From Leptospira meyeri (GTDB lineage Bacteria; Spirochaetota; Leptospiria; Leptospirales; Leptospiraceae): a stretch of 64,000 bases of DNA. Position numbers and translations under genes: made by a program. The stretch is from NCBI RefSeq assembly GCF_004368965.1, contig NZ_SORO01000001.1:2698001-2762000 (forward strand). Direction: 5' to 3'. Positions 52,043 through 62,490 of the stretch are shown here, piece by piece. Below the pieces are notes generated by a model that was not told where the DNA came from, made no database searches, and saw only the letters and a list, made by a program, of their open reading frames with translations. Every line of letters starts with the position of its first letter. The stretch's first letter is position 1.

Positions 52043-53059
52043 CTATTGATATTTTACAGAATCAGAACCAGCAGACATAAAGGCTACCTTCGTACCAGTT
52101 TCTGCAAAGGCAGAGATGGTTTCTGAAAACCCAAAGGCCGTGACAATGAACGTTTCGTTCGGTCCAACTAGTTTTTGGAATTCAGGAAAATAAATAGATC
52201 CAGAGACAGTATAAAAAATTCCGAATGTTACTGGGTCACCTAATTTCGAAAAGGTGAAATTTTGCGCTTGATTGAACTCCCAAGATTCTAGTCTAAATTT
52301 GTCATTTGAAGTAAAAAGATATCTTGGGAAAGGATGGTATTTGATGAGTTGTTTTGTTTGTTTTTCAGAACCATCTGATTTTTGAAAATTAAGGACAGCG
52401 AGTGCTTTTTCTAAATGAAGTTCTCTTGGATTTCCATCATCACCCAATCGTCCATAATCGTAGACTCTGTATGTGGAATCAGAAGATTGTTGCACTTCTA
52501 ATAGTAAAACTCCGCCACCAATAGCATGGATAGTTCCTGGGTTTAAAAGAAAGACATCACCTGGTTTTACTTTCCATTTTCTGAGAACGTTTTCACCTAA
52601 ATTCTTTTTGACTAGAGTTTCATACTCTTCTCGGTTTGTGTTGGTATCAAAACCGACAACAAGTTCAGCTCCAGGTTCAGCAGATAAAACATACCAACAT
52701 TCTTTTTTCCCATTGGATTTTGGATCGTATTTGAGTGCGTAATCGTCATCGGGATGTACTTGGACAGAAAGTTTTTCTTTGGCATCAATGACTTTTACAA
52801 GTAGAGGTAATCCTAATTTTGTAAATGGTTTTCCAAGGACAGATTCGGGTGCTTTTCGAATAAGGTCTGTTAGTGGAAGATTTTGAAATTCTAAATTTTT
52901 GATAGGGGAAACATCTGATCCGTAAACAGAAACTTCCCATGATTCCCCAATGGACCCTTCTGGAATTTTACGGCCGAGAGATGTTTCGAGTTTTCGCCCT
53001 CCCCAGATTTTTTCTTTATATAGGGGGGTTACAAATAGAACTTTGGGAATCTTTTCCAT
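52043..53059 (-). CDS. manA: Mannose-6-phosphate isomerase (class I, short bacterial form)
   Basis: A 338-residue type I phosphomannose isomerase. It begins FVTPLYKEKIWGGRKLET. The zinc site is in VQVHPDDDYALK (about 98-110) and KKECWYVL (Glu), with a further His in GTIHAIGGG (about 170-178). It interconverts mannose-6-phosphate and fructose-6-phosphate and so supplies mannose for surface polysaccharides. It lies 11 bp after a DnaJ-domain gene on the same strand. Confidence 0.92.
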   Translation of the reverse strand: MEKIPKVLFVTPLYKEKIWGGRKLETSLGRKIPEGSIGESWEVSVYGSDVSPIKNLEFQNLPLTDLIRKAPESVLGKPFTKLGLPLLVKVIDAKEKLSVQVHPDDDYALKYDPKSNGKKECWYVLSAEPGAELVVGFDTNTNREEYETLVKKNLGENVLRKWKVKPGDVFLLNPGTIHAIGGGVLLLEVQQSSDSTYRVYDYGRLGDDGNPRELHLEKALAVLNFQKSDGSEKQTKQLIKYHPFPRYLFTSNDKFRLESWEFNQAQNFTFSKLGDPVTFGIFYTVSGSIYFPEFQKLVGPNETFIVTAFGFSETISAFAETGTKVAFMSAGSDSVKYQ

Positions 53060-53070
53060 CGATTTCCTTT

Positions 53071-53778
53071 TTAGACAGTACTCTTTGCTCGTAAAGGGAT
53101 ATTTTTATGTACTAAGAGTTTCACGCGTAGGAATTTTTTCTTAAAATGGGTAAAGGAATCTGGTCGGAATTTGGAAAGGTCAAATTCAAAAACTTTTCCA
53201 TTCACAAGAGCTGACTTGGGAAATTCTACCTTTAGATTTCTGTAACCTTTATAACTTCCTCGTCCATTACATGCAGGGCAATGCGGGTCACCGCCCATAC
53301 AATCTCTACAAACAATTCTGACAGTAAGTGGGATCACTGCGATCACAGGACGAATGATTTCCGATTCTTTTAAATCAATAATCAAATCATAATCAATTCC
53401 AGTAACCTTACGTCGGTCTTTGTTCCGAAATCCTTTTCTCATAAGCCCGCGTTTGGCGAGTTCTAGGATTCCTGTTGTGAACCGAACACGAGAGACTGGA
53501 AGTACAACGGGATGTTCTTCTAACTTGCGTTTTAAGAATTCGCGAGCGTAGTTTTTTTTAAACTCTTCGTCATAACGTTTTCGCCCATCACCTGTTAGTG
53601 TTTGGTATGCAAAATAGATACTTTGGAATTTAGAATAGGAGCCTGTGAAGGGATTGTCTGGATGAAATTGTTTTACTAGATGACGGAAAGAGGTTTTAAT
53701 CTCTTCCGTCGTGGCTCCAAAAGGAATCTCTAGGACTTCGTAAAGGTTTGAAGTTTGTGGTGGTATGGAAAAACTCAT
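53071..53778 (-). CDS. DnaJ-domain protein with a single half zinc finger
   Basis: A 235-residue protein. The J domain (about 8-70) has the essential HPD in LVKQFHPDNPF. The middle is basic. Near residue 165-185 two CxxC pairs, CRDCMGGDPHCPACNGRG, form one zinc-finger half like the CxxCxGxG repeats of DnaJ, and a beta-rich C-terminus follows. It is not full-length DnaJ, since the G/F linker and second finger are missing, so it is a J-protein that recruits DnaK to a specific client. It is followed by manA. Confidence 0.85.
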   Translation of the reverse strand: MSFSIPPQTSNLYEVLEIPFGATTEEIKTSFRHLVKQFHPDNPFTGSYSKFQSIYFAYQTLTGDGRKRYDEEFKKNYAREFLKRKLEEHPVVLPVSRVRFTTGILELAKRGLMRKGFRNKDRRKVTGIDYDLIIDLKESEIIRPVIAVIPLTVRIVCRDCMGGDPHCPACNGRGSYKGYRNLKVEFPKSALVNGKVFEFDLSKFRPDSFTHFKKKFLRVKLLVHKNIPLRAKSTV

Positions 53779-53793
53779 TCCACCCTCATTGGA

Positions 53794-54513
53794 CTATGGC
53801 TCTTGGAAATCCCCGCTGACAGAAACTTCCATTACAGATTCAGAAACCATTCGGGTTTCCAGTTTTCCTTTGGCTTGGATGTATCTGTCAATGGTTCTTG
53901 CAACTTCGCGGAGTCTATCACGATAAGCTGTTGCTAAACGCAATCTTTCCCAAGGGCTTTGGATTTTTTCTAACTCAAAGTTAAGAGTATTGTCATCTGC
54001 GTTTGTTACGGTACGAACAGAAAGTGTTAATCCTTTCACTCCACCTGCGGTGCTGTTTTTTAATTCACGATAGGTTGTGACTGGGTCTTTCCCTTTTTCA
54101 GTGAGTGATTTTCTTGACCAAAAGGACAATTCATCTAAAGAGAACCCACCGCCTTCGGCTCCACCACCACCTTTCAATTTCATGACAAAACGGCTATGCA
54201 TAACATAACGAGGTTCAAATGGAAGGTGGATTTCCCTTGCATTCGTCACTTGACCATAACGACTGTCTTTGATTTTCTTTTCGAAACTGAGGAACTTTAC
54301 CTTTTCATTGATTATGGCATGGTAATCATCCACTTCTTTACCAATTCGTTCAATCTTCTGTTGTTGCTTCGCATTATAAGGAATGAGAGCAATACTACCA
54401 TCCGGATTTAACTTTTGGGAATCTGCTTGGCTAGCAGGTTCATTTTTTTCATCCGCAGCTAAAAGGCCAACGGTGAGTAGGAAGGATAAAATTAGGACAA
54501 ACGAGATACGCAT
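53794..54513 (-). CDS. Exported protein of unknown function with helical ends
   Basis: A 239-residue protein with a signal peptide (about 1-20, cleavage near LLAADEK). The first mature helix (about 45-75; KQQQKIERIGKEVDDYHAI) and the last (about 180-225; RLRLATAYRDRLREVARTI) are amphipathic. Between them a beta region includes EIHLPFEPRYVMHSRFVMKL and a Gly-rich GGGGAEGGG loop. It is probably periplasmic. It is 15 bp upstream of the DnaJ-domain gene on the same strand. I do not recognise a family. Confidence 0.65.
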   Translation of the reverse strand: MRISFVLILSFLLTVGLLAADEKNEPASQADSQKLNPDGSIALIPYNAKQQQKIERIGKEVDDYHAIINEKVKFLSFEKKIKDSRYGQVTNAREIHLPFEPRYVMHSRFVMKLKGGGGAEGGGFSLDELSFWSRKSLTEKGKDPVTTYRELKNSTAGGVKGLTLSVRTVTNADDNTLNFELEKIQSPWERLRLATAYRDRLREVARTIDRYIQAKGKLETRMVSESVMEVSVSGDFQEP

Positions 54514-54631
54514 ACGAACTCCCAGATAGTAGACTCTATATATATTTTCGACTTTTGAAATGAAATCATTAATTTGTTAAAAATAAGGTTGATAAAAAAC
54601 GCAAAAACCCGAGTCTTGCGGTAGGTCTCCC

Positions 54632-54976
54632 ATGGAAATAAATCTAAAAAAAAATGCCGACGCTTATGTGATCAGCATTTCTGGAAGTTTGGACATTTAC
54701 ACTTCCCTGGATTTTAAAAACTTCCTGGAAACCAATGTTCCTAGCCAACCCACTGAAAATCTGCACGTAATCATCAATTTAGAAAAACTCAATTACATTG
54801 ATTCTTCTGGAATTGGAATGCTCATCAAACAGCTGAATTATGTCCAAGAACTCAAGGGAAAGTTCTCCATTGCCAATATGAAACCGGCCATTGAGAAGGT
54901 TTTTAAAGTGGCTGGCCTTACCAGTTACTTCCAAACCATTGGTGAAGACGAATACCGCGAAAAATACGCCGTTTAG
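54632..54976 (+). CDS. STAS-domain anti-sigma factor antagonist
   Basis: A 114-residue SpoIIAA/RsbV-like STAS protein. The phosphorylatable Ser is in YIDSSGIGMLI (about 61-71). The strands ADAYVISISGSLDIYTS and LHVIINLEKL are typical. It would be phosphorylated by an anti-sigma kinase and dephosphorylated by a PP2C/SpoIIE phosphatase in a partner-switching system. No such kinase lies next to it, but a 7TM-DISM SpoIIE protein is encoded at 8071-10047. It is cytoplasmic. Confidence 0.9.
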   Translation: MEINLKKNADAYVISISGSLDIYTSLDFKNFLETNVPSQPTENLHVIINLEKLNYIDSSGIGMLIKQLNYVQELKGKFSIANMKPAIEKVFKVAGLTSYFQTIGEDEYREKYAV

Positions 54977-54985
54977 GCAGTCACT

Positions 54986-55555
54986 TTAGTCTTTCGCATC
55001 TAAACGATTTTCTAAAACAAACGCATCCCAAACTCCCCAAAACCGTCCCAGAGAATTGTTACTGGGCACTAGACCGACGTAAATTTTTCCCTCAGGGTAT
55101 TCAGAAGGTTCGAGGGGGATTTCGACTGGGTTCGAAAAACTTTGGTTTTTGTCGGCATAGATAGAAAGTTTGGGCCTTCCATTCACAAAAATGTTCAGTT
55201 TTTTCGGTTTGAATTTGGAACCTTTTAAGGGTTTGTAGCGAGTTATGTCCAGATAGAGATAGACTGTTGATTTGGATAGAATCGTTTTTTCGAGTAGGAA
55301 CTGAAGGCCTGTTTCTGGCACCATCCTGCAGATATAATCTTGGAGTCCTAAGTGGGGTGCATCTGGTTCCAATTCATAGGATTGGTAAATGGCCCATGTT
55401 TTTAGTTCGGGGTAGGTGGAAATATCTTCAGGGAGTAGACCCTCTTCCAATCCGAATTCCTGTTTGGGAATTTGGAAGTCTTTTGCGAACAACGAAACTA
55501 AGGTTGATAAAAAGATTGCCGTAAAGAGAAGGATTCGTAGTTTCAATGGAAGCAC
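54986..55555 (-). CDS. Exported protein of unknown function
   Basis: A 189-residue protein with a signal peptide (about 1-24, ending SLFAKDF). The mature part is probably a beta-sandwich: STVYLYLDITRYKPL, KLNIFVNGRPKLSIYAD, GKIYVGLVPSNNSLGRFWGVWDAF. It starts at a GTG at 55555, or at a TTG at 55546 that gives a tidier signal peptide with AGG eight bases upstream. It is divergent from ribF, with at most 45 bp between the start codons. I do not recognise a function. Confidence 0.68.
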   Translation of the reverse strand: MLPLKLRILLFTAIFLSTLVSLFAKDFQIPKQEFGLEEGLLPEDISTYPELKTWAIYQSYELEPDAPHLGLQDYICRMVPETGLQFLLEKTILSKSTVYLYLDITRYKPLKGSKFKPKKLNIFVNGRPKLSIYADKNQSFSNPVEIPLEPSEYPEGKIYVGLVPSNNSLGRFWGVWDAFVLENRLDAKD

Positions 55556-55591
55556 CTAGTACAAGTATCGGATTACGAGACAAGTCCCCCC

Positions 55592-56524
55592 TTGAAAATT
55601 ATTCGCTCTTTAGAATCGATCCAAAACGAGTTTCAAAATGGCTCTTCCTTGACACTCGGCAACTTTGACGGAATCCATGTTGGCCATCAGACTTTACTCT
55701 TTCGGACTGTGGAGAAAGCTAAGGATTTAGGTCTGCCTTCTGTGGTTGTTACTTACTTTCCCAATCCTTCTGTAGTTCTTGGGAAAAAACCAAATTTCAA
55801 ATACCTCTCTTCTGAATCAGAAAAAGAAGAACTCATTCGAGGGTTTGGCATCGACTATTTGGTTGTTTTAGATTTCACTTTGGAACTTTCAAAAATGTCT
55901 GCTGAGGTTTTTTTGGAAAAGATTATGATCCAAACATTGAATGCAAAACACATTGTGATTGGTTATAATCATTTTTTCGGAGCTGAACGCCGTGGAGATT
56001 TTACACTACTCGACTCAAACAAAACTAAATATGGTTATGCGGTCGAATTAAAAGAAGCGGTTCTAAAAAAGGAAAGCAAAATTTCATCTTCACTGATCCG
56101 AGGGTTTTTGGAAAAAGGGGAAATGGAAGAGGCAAAAATTCTTTTGGGAAGAAATTATCATATAAAAGGTGTCGTGTTCCAAGGCGCCAAACGCGGAAGG
56201 ACGATTGGATTTCCCACGGCCAATATCAAGGTTCCAGAAGATAAGTTGTTACCCACCATCGGCGTGTATGCTTGTTTTGCAAAGTTTGGAGGTCAGGACC
56301 ACAAAGGTATGGTCAATATTGGCCACAATCCTACCTTTGACGGGTTAGGCCTTCATGTTGAAGTGAATGTTTTCGATTTTGATGGTGATTTATACGGAAA
56401 GGAAGTTGAATTAGAAATTGTTCACAAAATTAGAGATGAAAAAAAATTTAGTGGTCTGGAAGAATTAAAAAGCCAACTAACAAAAGATAAAGAAGAGAGC
56501 ATTCGGATCTTAGATTTTAACTAA
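55592..56524 (+). CDS. ribF: Bifunctional riboflavin kinase/FAD synthetase
   Basis: A 310-residue RibF. The N-terminal FMN adenylyltransferase domain has LTLGNFDGIHVGHQTLL (about 20-36) and later SSSLIRGFL (the S/T-x-x-x-R motif). The C-terminal riboflavin kinase domain has RGRTIGFPTANI (about 204-215) and VNIGHNPTFDG. It converts riboflavin to FMN and FAD in the cytoplasm. The start is TTG 55592: no in-frame ATG or GTG exists near, and the N-terminus matches the expected length. There is no ribosome-binding site. It converges with, and overlaps by 15 bp, the coiled-coil gene. Confidence 0.93.
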   Translation: MKIIRSLESIQNEFQNGSSLTLGNFDGIHVGHQTLLFRTVEKAKDLGLPSVVVTYFPNPSVVLGKKPNFKYLSSESEKEELIRGFGIDYLVVLDFTLELSKMSAEVFLEKIMIQTLNAKHIVIGYNHFFGAERRGDFTLLDSNKTKYGYAVELKEAVLKKESKISSSLIRGFLEKGEMEEAKILLGRNYHIKGVVFQGAKRGRTIGFPTANIKVPEDKLLPTIGVYACFAKFGGQDHKGMVNIGHNPTFDGLGLHVEVNVFDFDGDLYGKEVELEIVHKIRDEKKFSGLEELKSQLTKDKEESIRILDFN

Positions 56525-57274
56525 GTGGTATAACTTTCCTTTTCGTTTGATTTTTCCTAAAATTTGCCCGTTGGTAGAGTCTTTCTCCAACAATCCTTCC
56601 AAAGAAATTTTTGATACAGCCCAATCTTCTTTTAGTTCGTCAAAATAAAACCCGTGTTCTTTTTTTGATGAGTCCTTAATCAAAAGTACATTCTTTTGTT
56701 TTTTTTCACCTTCTTCCATCAGAACAAATCCAGGTCCAGGAAACAGCGGAATCAATTTTTCTCTGATGCGTAATTGTTTTTTGAATGCAGGAATATCACG
56801 AAGGATTCGGTAAGTTTTTTTAGGAATTAAAAAATTTACACCTTCTAACACATAACAAATAAAAACTAATTTCCCGCTGAGTTTTTGTTCTGAAGGTGGA
56901 TTCTGTTTTTTTTCCGTAAGGTTTGTTGCAATTCGATTGATTCGATTTTTTAATGCAGAATCCAAAAATTCAATTTTATCTTCCGATTTGATTTTGTCTA
57001 AAATATGAAAAAGTGAATCAAATTCCTTTTGTTTGTATTCATTTTTAATTTTGAACTTATGAATTTCAGTGTTTAGACGTTTGCTTCTTTGTAAAAAATA
57101 AGGGGATTCGTTGGATTCTGAAAGTTGGATCAGTTGTTCCGACAACTCAATCATGGAAGTAATGTGAGTTTTTGATTCTCTGTCAAGTTCTTCCAAACGA
57201 ATCAATTCATTTTCTAATTTGATTTTGGTTCGAAAGAACTCTTCTGCCCCTAGTACCTTTCTGGTTGGTTTCAT
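56510..57274 (-). CDS. Coiled-coil protein at the end of the elongation operon, unknown function
   Basis: A 254-residue protein. The N-terminal half is one long coiled coil (about 10-115; KIKLENELIRLEELDRESK, QKEFDSLFHILDKIKSED). The C-terminal half is beta-rich and basic (KQLRIREKLIPLFPGPGFVLMEE, ILGKIKRKGKLYHLVKI). It has no signal peptide. It follows rodA by 8 bp on the same strand, so it is likely part of the elongasome operon and may scaffold that complex, which is inference. The 3' end overlaps ribF by 15 bp. Confidence 0.7.
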   Translation of the reverse strand: MKPTRKVLGAEEFFRTKIKLENELIRLEELDRESKTHITSMIELSEQLIQLSESNESPYFLQRSKRLNTEIHKFKIKNEYKQKEFDSLFHILDKIKSEDKIEFLDSALKNRINRIATNLTEKKQNPPSEQKLSGKLVFICYVLEGVNFLIPKKTYRILRDIPAFKKQLRIREKLIPLFPGPGFVLMEEGEKKQKNVLLIKDSSKKEHGFYFDELKEDWAVSKISLEGLLEKDSTNGQILGKIKRKGKLYHLVKI

Positions 57275-57282
57275 AATGGATC

Positions 57283-58797
57283 TTAGTTTGCAAACTTACG
57301 TTTTTTAATGGATAATATGATTCCAACGGCCGTCATTGCCATCACCAAATGTGACCCACCATAACTCATAAATGTGAGCGGAACACCTGTTACAGGAAGA
57401 AGACCAATCACAATCCCCACGTTGATGGCAATATGAAAAAAGATCATGGCCACAATCCCGGCAGCAAGAAGTGATCCAAACCTGTCCTTACTTTCAAAAC
57501 TAATTTGTAATCCTCTGAGTGGGATCGACATGAGGAAAAATAAAAGAAGAACACTTCCGAAAAATCCTGTTTGTTCTGCCCAAGAAGCAAAAATAAAATC
57601 TGTTCCCGATTCTGGAACATGGGGAACACGTCCTTCCGTCATCTCTCCATGAAATAACCCTTTCCCAAAAACCTTTCCTGAACCTACAGCGGGTTTGGAT
57701 GCCCGGAGTTGGTAACCTGCACCTTGTTTGAATTGGTCAGGATTTAAAAAAGCAGTGAGACGAATGACTTGGTTTTCGCGAAACGGAATGGATTTGTGAA
57801 CCGCTATCGCAGATAGAATCGAGAGTCCTAAAATTCCAATGGTGATGTAATAATTTCTTAAATTTTTAGAACCACGGGCAATGCGAATAAAAATCATCAC
57901 CAAACTGATAAGAGCAAGGGTTCCACCAAGACCAAACATAAAAGCTTCGTTTGATAAAATTTTATATCCGACACTCGCATATTCATCTTTGACGATTTCG
58001 GCGGCTTCTCGGATCATCTGTAAGTTTTTCGGGTTCTCAATTCCAGGTAAGGTGAGTCCAGATACTTTTTTCCCATCTAAAATTAACCAAATTTTACCTT
58101 GGAGTTGGTTTACGATGGAGACTAGTTCCACTTTGTTATCTTTACGAAGTAAATCAATAAGTGGTTGGATGAGTGTTAGTTGTGAATATGCAAGATACAT
58201 GGGAACCATCAGTGAAATTCCACCGAAGGTAAGTAAAGATCCAACATGTAAAATATCTGCGCCACCCAGGTACAACATGGTGAATAACATTGGTAAAAAA
58301 GATACTGCTGTTCCAAAGTCCGGTTGTAAAATGATAAAAAGCATTGGCACCAAACAAATGATAAATGGTATGATAAGCACAGTGATTTTGTGCATTTCTT
58401 TTTCTTTCAAAACCAAATATTGACCGAGAAGGATTACAGTTGCTAATTTAGAAAACTCGGATGCTTGCAGAGTGATGGGTCCTAATTTCAGCCAAGAACG
58501 CGCTCCACGACCGGAAGGAAGATATCCAATTCCCGGAATTAAAGTCAGTACAAGCAAAACAATTGAGAAGATATAGATAAAGAGAGCATAAGAACCAATC
58601 AATTGGTAGTTGATCCTTGACATAAACCACATGGAGATAAGTCCTACAAACACAAAAGTAAACTGTTTGTACCAACGTCCGAGTCCATCCGCAGTGTTTG
58701 CTTCTTGTGTGTATAAGGTAAGAACTCCTGCCATTGCCACAAGGACAACAGAGAAGATAAGAAAAAAATCTAGTTTTTCTGTATTACGATCTGCCAT
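57283..58797 (-). CDS. rodA: Rod-shape peptidoglycan glycosyltransferase RodA (SEDS family)
   Basis: A 504-residue SEDS protein with about 10 transmembrane helices. [29 protein letters not shown] (about 95-125) and the catalytic Asp in [21 protein letters not shown] lie in the core. The C-terminal part has [25 protein letters not shown] and [14 protein letters not shown]. The loop at about 220-270 is larger than in E. coli RodA. It polymerises glycan strands with PBP2 during elongation. Its ATG overlaps the last base of mrdA (TAATG). Confidence 0.95.
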   Translation of the reverse strand: MADRNTEKLDFFLIFSVVLVAMAGVLTLYTQEANTADGLGRWYKQFTFVFVGLISMWFMSRINYQLIGSYALFIYIFSIVLLVLTLIPGIGYLPSGRGARSWLKLGPITLQASEFSKLATVILLGQYLVLKEKEMHKITVLIIPFIICLVPMLFIILQPDFGTAVSFLPMLFTMLYLGGADILHVGSLLTFGGISLMVPMYLAYSQLTLIQPLIDLLRKDNKVELVSIVNQLQGKIWLILDGKKVSGLTLPGIENPKNLQMIREAAEIVKDEYASVGYKILSNEAFMFGLGGTLALISLVMIFIRIARGSKNLRNYYITIGILGLSILSAIAVHKSIPFRENQVIRLTAFLNPDQFKQGAGYQLRASKPAVGSGKVFGKGLFHGEMTEGRVPHVPESGTDFIFASWAEQTGFFGSVLLLFFLMSIPLRGLQISFESKDRFGSLLAAGIVAMIFFHIAINVGIVIGLLPVTGVPLTFMSYGGSHLVMAMTAVGIILSIKKRKFAN

Positions 58798-60734
58798 TAA
58801 AATGCCTCTTGTTCTACCGGCGCTTCTTCTTCCATTGTTTTGGCCCGGGACCTATCTGTTCTGGGGAAAGAACCTGGTGGGAAAGCTGCCTTGAATACTT
58901 CGCGAGCCGCCGGAGCCGCAGAAGCAGCACCACCCACGCCATATTCTACGAACGCAGCAACTAATATTTGTTTTTCGGGAGGAGCATTCACTGGAGCATA
59001 TCCGATGAACCAAGCATGGTTAGATGAGGAAGCCCCCCTTCGTCTAGTTTGGGCAGTTCCCGTTTTCCCTGCAATTTCTGGAAGTGTCGGTGAGTTGAGA
59101 ACACCTGATGCAGTTCCAGAGTAACCCACCAAATACAATCCTTCTTTCAGTGCTTCGACTGTGGACTTCTTTAGAGGGATATCTCGGAGTATTGTTGGTT
59201 CTGTCTTTTGGATAAGAGAATTATCGAGAGGGCTTCTGATCTCAGAAACAACATAAGGTTTATAAATTTTTCCATTATTAACGACAGCCATATAAAAAAG
59301 TGCCATCTCAATCGGAGTCACAGAAATAAATCCCTGTCCGATAGACAGGTTGACCGTATCCCCATCAAACCACTTGTTTCCATAAGTTCTTTTTTTCCAA
59401 TCAGAACTTGGAATGAACCCGGTTGCCTCTCCAGGAAGGTCAATTCCTGTTTTTTTATCCAAACCAAATAACCTTGAGTAGGCGAGAATCGGCTCTGCAC
59501 CTAATTTGTAACCCAACTGATAAAAGTATACAGAGTTGGATTTTTCTAATGCTTGTGCTAAATTTAGTTCTCCGTGATTCTTTTTGTCCCAGTTATAAAA
59601 AACTTGGTCAGGAACACCTTTGAAAGTTGACTTGAGAGTGAAACTTGCAGGGCAGGAAAATGTTTGTTTTGGATCATAATTGATTTTATGTTCACTTTCC
59701 ATCGCGGCAAGACCCACTAGTGTTTTGAAAGTGGATGCAGGTGGGAACCTGGACTGTATGGCCAAATTTAAAAAACCGCCGTTGTTTGTCACACGAGTGA
59801 AGTGGTTGGAACGATCTAATTTATTTTTTCCAGAAAGAATATTCGGATCATAAGATGGATTGGATGCCATTGCCAAAACTTCGCCCGTTGTTGCTTTGAT
59901 GGCTAGAACTGTTCCTCGAACACCTTTTAATGCACGATAAGCGGCAATCTGCATATCACGATCAATGGTTAAAATTAAATTGTTACCAGGAACAGAATGT
60001 TCGATGACACGTTCTTCTTCGATATTCCCTTCCGTGTTTCTTTTTTGGATTCGAAATCCATCTTGGCCACGTAAGGTTGTGTCATAAAGAGATTCGATCC
60101 CACCTTTTCCAATGAGTTGGTAGGTTTTGATTTCTTTTTCTTGTAAATCGCTGGTTGTTGGCTTTCCCACATAACCTGTGACATGCGAAAGTGCCGGGCC
60201 CATATGATAGACTCTTGCTGGTGAAGAAACCAAATACACATATTTATTGATATTATCCAAGACAAGGATTCTCTCTTGTTGTTCGCGAGAGATTCCTTCC
60301 AATAAAACAAAGGGTTCGCGTGAACGAATTTTTTTGATCATCCGTGAGTCTTGGAGTTCTTTTTCGTAATAAACAATGGGGATCGAAAGGGCTTCACAGA
60401 ATTTATATATAAAATCCTTTACCTTTCTTGGATCGTTTTTGAGTAAACTTGTGTTAAGGATAACATCTAGAGAAGCGGAGTTGGAAACTAATGGTTGGCT
60501 TGTTTCGGGAGTAAGAAAGTTACGATCAAAAATATTCCCTCGGTCTGCGGGAATGGATTCACTCCTTCGGACAAAACGCTCTGCCTTTAATGAGTTCTCA
60601 CTTCCTTGGACTATTTGTAAATTAAACAATTGAAGGATGTAAGCCGTGAGAGTGAACACAACCATCCCCGTAAAAAAATACAGCCGTTTACGGAAACTTG
60701 CTTCTAATCGAAACTCAGACGCCGACTGGCTCAT
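58797..60734 (-). CDS. mrdA: Penicillin-binding protein 2 (elongasome transpeptidase)
   Basis: A 645-residue class B PBP. It has one N-terminal membrane helix (about 17-40) and a pedestal domain (about 50-210). The transpeptidase motifs are S334-T-F-K337, S399-N-S401 and K557-T-G-T560. DxKQTFSC and WDKKNHG around 354-388 are a possible zinc site as in E. coli PBP2. It crosslinks side-wall peptidoglycan with RodA. The C-terminal tail is acidic. ATGA overlap with mreD upstream and one-base overlap with rodA downstream. Confidence 0.95.
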   Translation of the reverse strand: MSQSASEFRLEASFRKRLYFFTGMVVFTLTAYILQLFNLQIVQGSENSLKAERFVRRSESIPADRGNIFDRNFLTPETSQPLVSNSASLDVILNTSLLKNDPRKVKDFIYKFCEALSIPIVYYEKELQDSRMIKKIRSREPFVLLEGISREQQERILVLDNINKYVYLVSSPARVYHMGPALSHVTGYVGKPTTSDLQEKEIKTYQLIGKGGIESLYDTTLRGQDGFRIQKRNTEGNIEEERVIEHSVPGNNLILTIDRDMQIAAYRALKGVRGTVLAIKATTGEVLAMASNPSYDPNILSGKNKLDRSNHFTRVTNNGGFLNLAIQSRFPPASTFKTLVGLAAMESEHKINYDPKQTFSCPASFTLKSTFKGVPDQVFYNWDKKNHGELNLAQALEKSNSVYFYQLGYKLGAEPILAYSRLFGLDKKTGIDLPGEATGFIPSSDWKKRTYGNKWFDGDTVNLSIGQGFISVTPIEMALFYMAVVNNGKIYKPYVVSEIRSPLDNSLIQKTEPTILRDIPLKKSTVEALKEGLYLVGYSGTASGVLNSPTLPEIAGKTGTAQTRRRGASSSNHAWFIGYAPVNAPPEKQILVAAFVEYGVGGAASAAPAAREVFKAAFPPGSFPRTDRSRAKTMEEEAPVEQEAF

Positions 60735-61246
60735 TGCCTAACCTCATCTGCATCCAATCGAAATGCCCAAGAGAATAAAAAGAATAACGCTGGTCCAATG
60801 AATGCATTGTACAATGAAACATACAAAAAGGAATAACTTTGGTTCGAGTGAAAGAACATCAAAAATAAAAGATATGTAATGAGTCTCGAAAGAAAGGTAA
60901 ATCCTAGAATATAAATCGTAATCGAAATATAGTTCTCTGTATAAGAACTTCTCATTACTTTTCCAACAATGTATCCGATGATGGCATAAGAAAAGGAATG
61001 GAGTCCAATTTTGTAATAAACAATATTGTCTCCGCCTATCTCGCCACCTAACGAAGTGTCAGTGAGGAGCCCGCCAAAAAATCCAAGCCATAGTCCATAG
61101 AGCGGACCTTTCCTTAAAGCAAAAAAGACAACAAAGATGACCATAAAGTCTGGTCGAATGGCATTTCCTAATTCGAATAAATTGGATCCATTTAAGAAGT
61201 GGGAAAGTAACAGCCCTATAATGATAAACAGTTTATCTAAAATCAT
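60731..61246 (-). CDS. mreD: Rod shape-determining membrane protein MreD
   Basis: A 171-residue protein with about five transmembrane helices, placed exactly between mreC and mrdA. The [26 protein letters not shown] motif is typical of MreD. It is part of the elongasome in the inner membrane. It overlaps mreC and mrdA by 4 bp each, which indicates strict translational coupling. Identification rests on context and topology as much as on sequence. Confidence 0.88.
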   Translation of the reverse strand: MILDKLFIIIGLLLSHFLNGSNLFELGNAIRPDFMVIFVVFFALRKGPLYGLWLGFFGGLLTDTSLGGEIGGDNIVYYKIGLHSFSYAIIGYIVGKVMRSSYTENYISITIYILGFTFLSRLITYLLFLMFFHSNQSYSFLYVSLYNAFIGPALFFLFSWAFRLDADEVRQ

Positions 61247-62424
61247 GGTGTTACCTCCTTAGGGCCTTCTTGTGTAGAAGGAGAAGATGGAACAGTTGGT
61301 GTGGAATCAGGTACATTTGTATTCACAGATGGTTTTGTGTATTGAGGCGTTCCGAAAGTAGAAGGGAAGTTTCCCTGTCTTTTTTCAGGTTCTTTTCCTT
61401 TTTTATTATAGTCTTTTTCTTTTGGAAAATCAATCTCACCAAAATATGGGCCGTCAATTTGGATTGTTTTTTCAGCCGGCCATTCTTCTCGCCATTTTTC
61501 TGGTTGTTTCTTTAACACGATAACATGTAAGAGTTTATCAAATTCAACAAACGGACGTAAGATGGCAGTTTTAAATGACCCGTTTCTTGGACCTTCTTCA
61601 ATGATGGTACCTACCGGAATCCCAGGTGGAAAAACTCCTGATCCTCCAGAACTAAACACAGCCTTACCAATTTTACTAAATCCTTCGGTAAACATTGTGC
61701 CTGCTGAATTAGGAGGAGGATTGGGACCCATCGGAAAATTTCCGATAGCTTTTGGATCGATTACAATTCCTGAATCAATATAGTCTAACAAAACATCGGT
61801 TCCGCGACCACTGTTTCCGTTAAGCGATGCCCATAGGTTTGTTCCTGGAATGGAAACTCCCATAGAAAAATTGGAATTGATGATGGGTTGGATAACGGCA
61901 GATCCTTTTGAAACAGCGATGATTTTACCAACAAGAGCTTCTGTGAATTTGCCTTTTTCATCGAGGGATCTTGCCACAACCGGCATATATGGTTTGATTC
62001 CTTCTTCAGAACCTTTGTTGATGATGATTGTTCTGTAAATAGCATTCAAACGAACACTCAGTACTTCTGCTCTTACGGTAGGATAATCTAAATGAAGAGG
62101 AAAGTTTAACTCTTGTCTGAGGATGGCATTTTCAGCCTTCAATCTTTCTACATCTTTGGAAAGTTGACGGTATTCTTCCATGACGTTCAAACAAGAATCG
62201 CGCTCTTCTCTGACCCTTTCAAAAGACTCTAGTTTGTTATAACTGCTTTTGATCAATGATCCAAAGGAATCAAAAGACCCAGAAAAAAAGTCGCCTACAC
62301 CCTGAAAGCTGGCAATCCCTCTTACCATGAAGTTGCCGTTCCAAATTAGGGAAGTAAAGGAAAACAGGAATACGAAGAGTAGGGAAAACAATTCGTCATT
62401 TTGATTGATACGATTCCACTTCAT
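61243..62424 (-). CDS. mreC: Rod shape-determining protein MreC
   Basis: A 393-residue protein. It has an N-terminal membrane helix (about 12-30), a coiled coil (about 60-110; [20 protein letters not shown]) and the two-barrel MreC domain (about 110-285), including [28 protein letters not shown], which is the family hallmark. The C-terminal 110 residues are Pro/Ser/Thr-rich and longer than usual. It scaffolds PBP2-RodA with MreD. No mreB gene lies next to it in this window; the gene upstream encodes an unrelated membrane-anchored protein. Confidence 0.93.
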   Translation of the reverse strand: MKWNRINQNDELFSLLFVFLFSFTSLIWNGNFMVRGIASFQGVGDFFSGSFDSFGSLIKSSYNKLESFERVREERDSCLNVMEEYRQLSKDVERLKAENAILRQELNFPLHLDYPTVRAEVLSVRLNAIYRTIIINKGSEEGIKPYMPVVARSLDEKGKFTEALVGKIIAVSKGSAVIQPIINSNFSMGVSIPGTNLWASLNGNSGRGTDVLLDYIDSGIVIDPKAIGNFPMGPNPPPNSAGTMFTEGFSKIGKAVFSSGGSGVFPPGIPVGTIIEEGPRNGSFKTAILRPFVEFDKLLHVIVLKKQPEKWREEWPAEKTIQIDGPYFGEIDFPKEKDYNKKGKEPEKRQGNFPSTFGTPQYTKPSVNTNVPDSTPTVPSSPSTQEGPKEVTP

Positions 62425-62490
62425 GGACTTATGTCACATTAATTTTATTCGAAAGAATCTTTCAAGCGCGAATCGAATTTGGTCAATTTT

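Noticed and set aside
53794..54513. Flagellar-sheath or coiling protein
   Set aside because: Helical ends and a signal peptide alone do not identify such a protein, and no flagellar gene is nearby.
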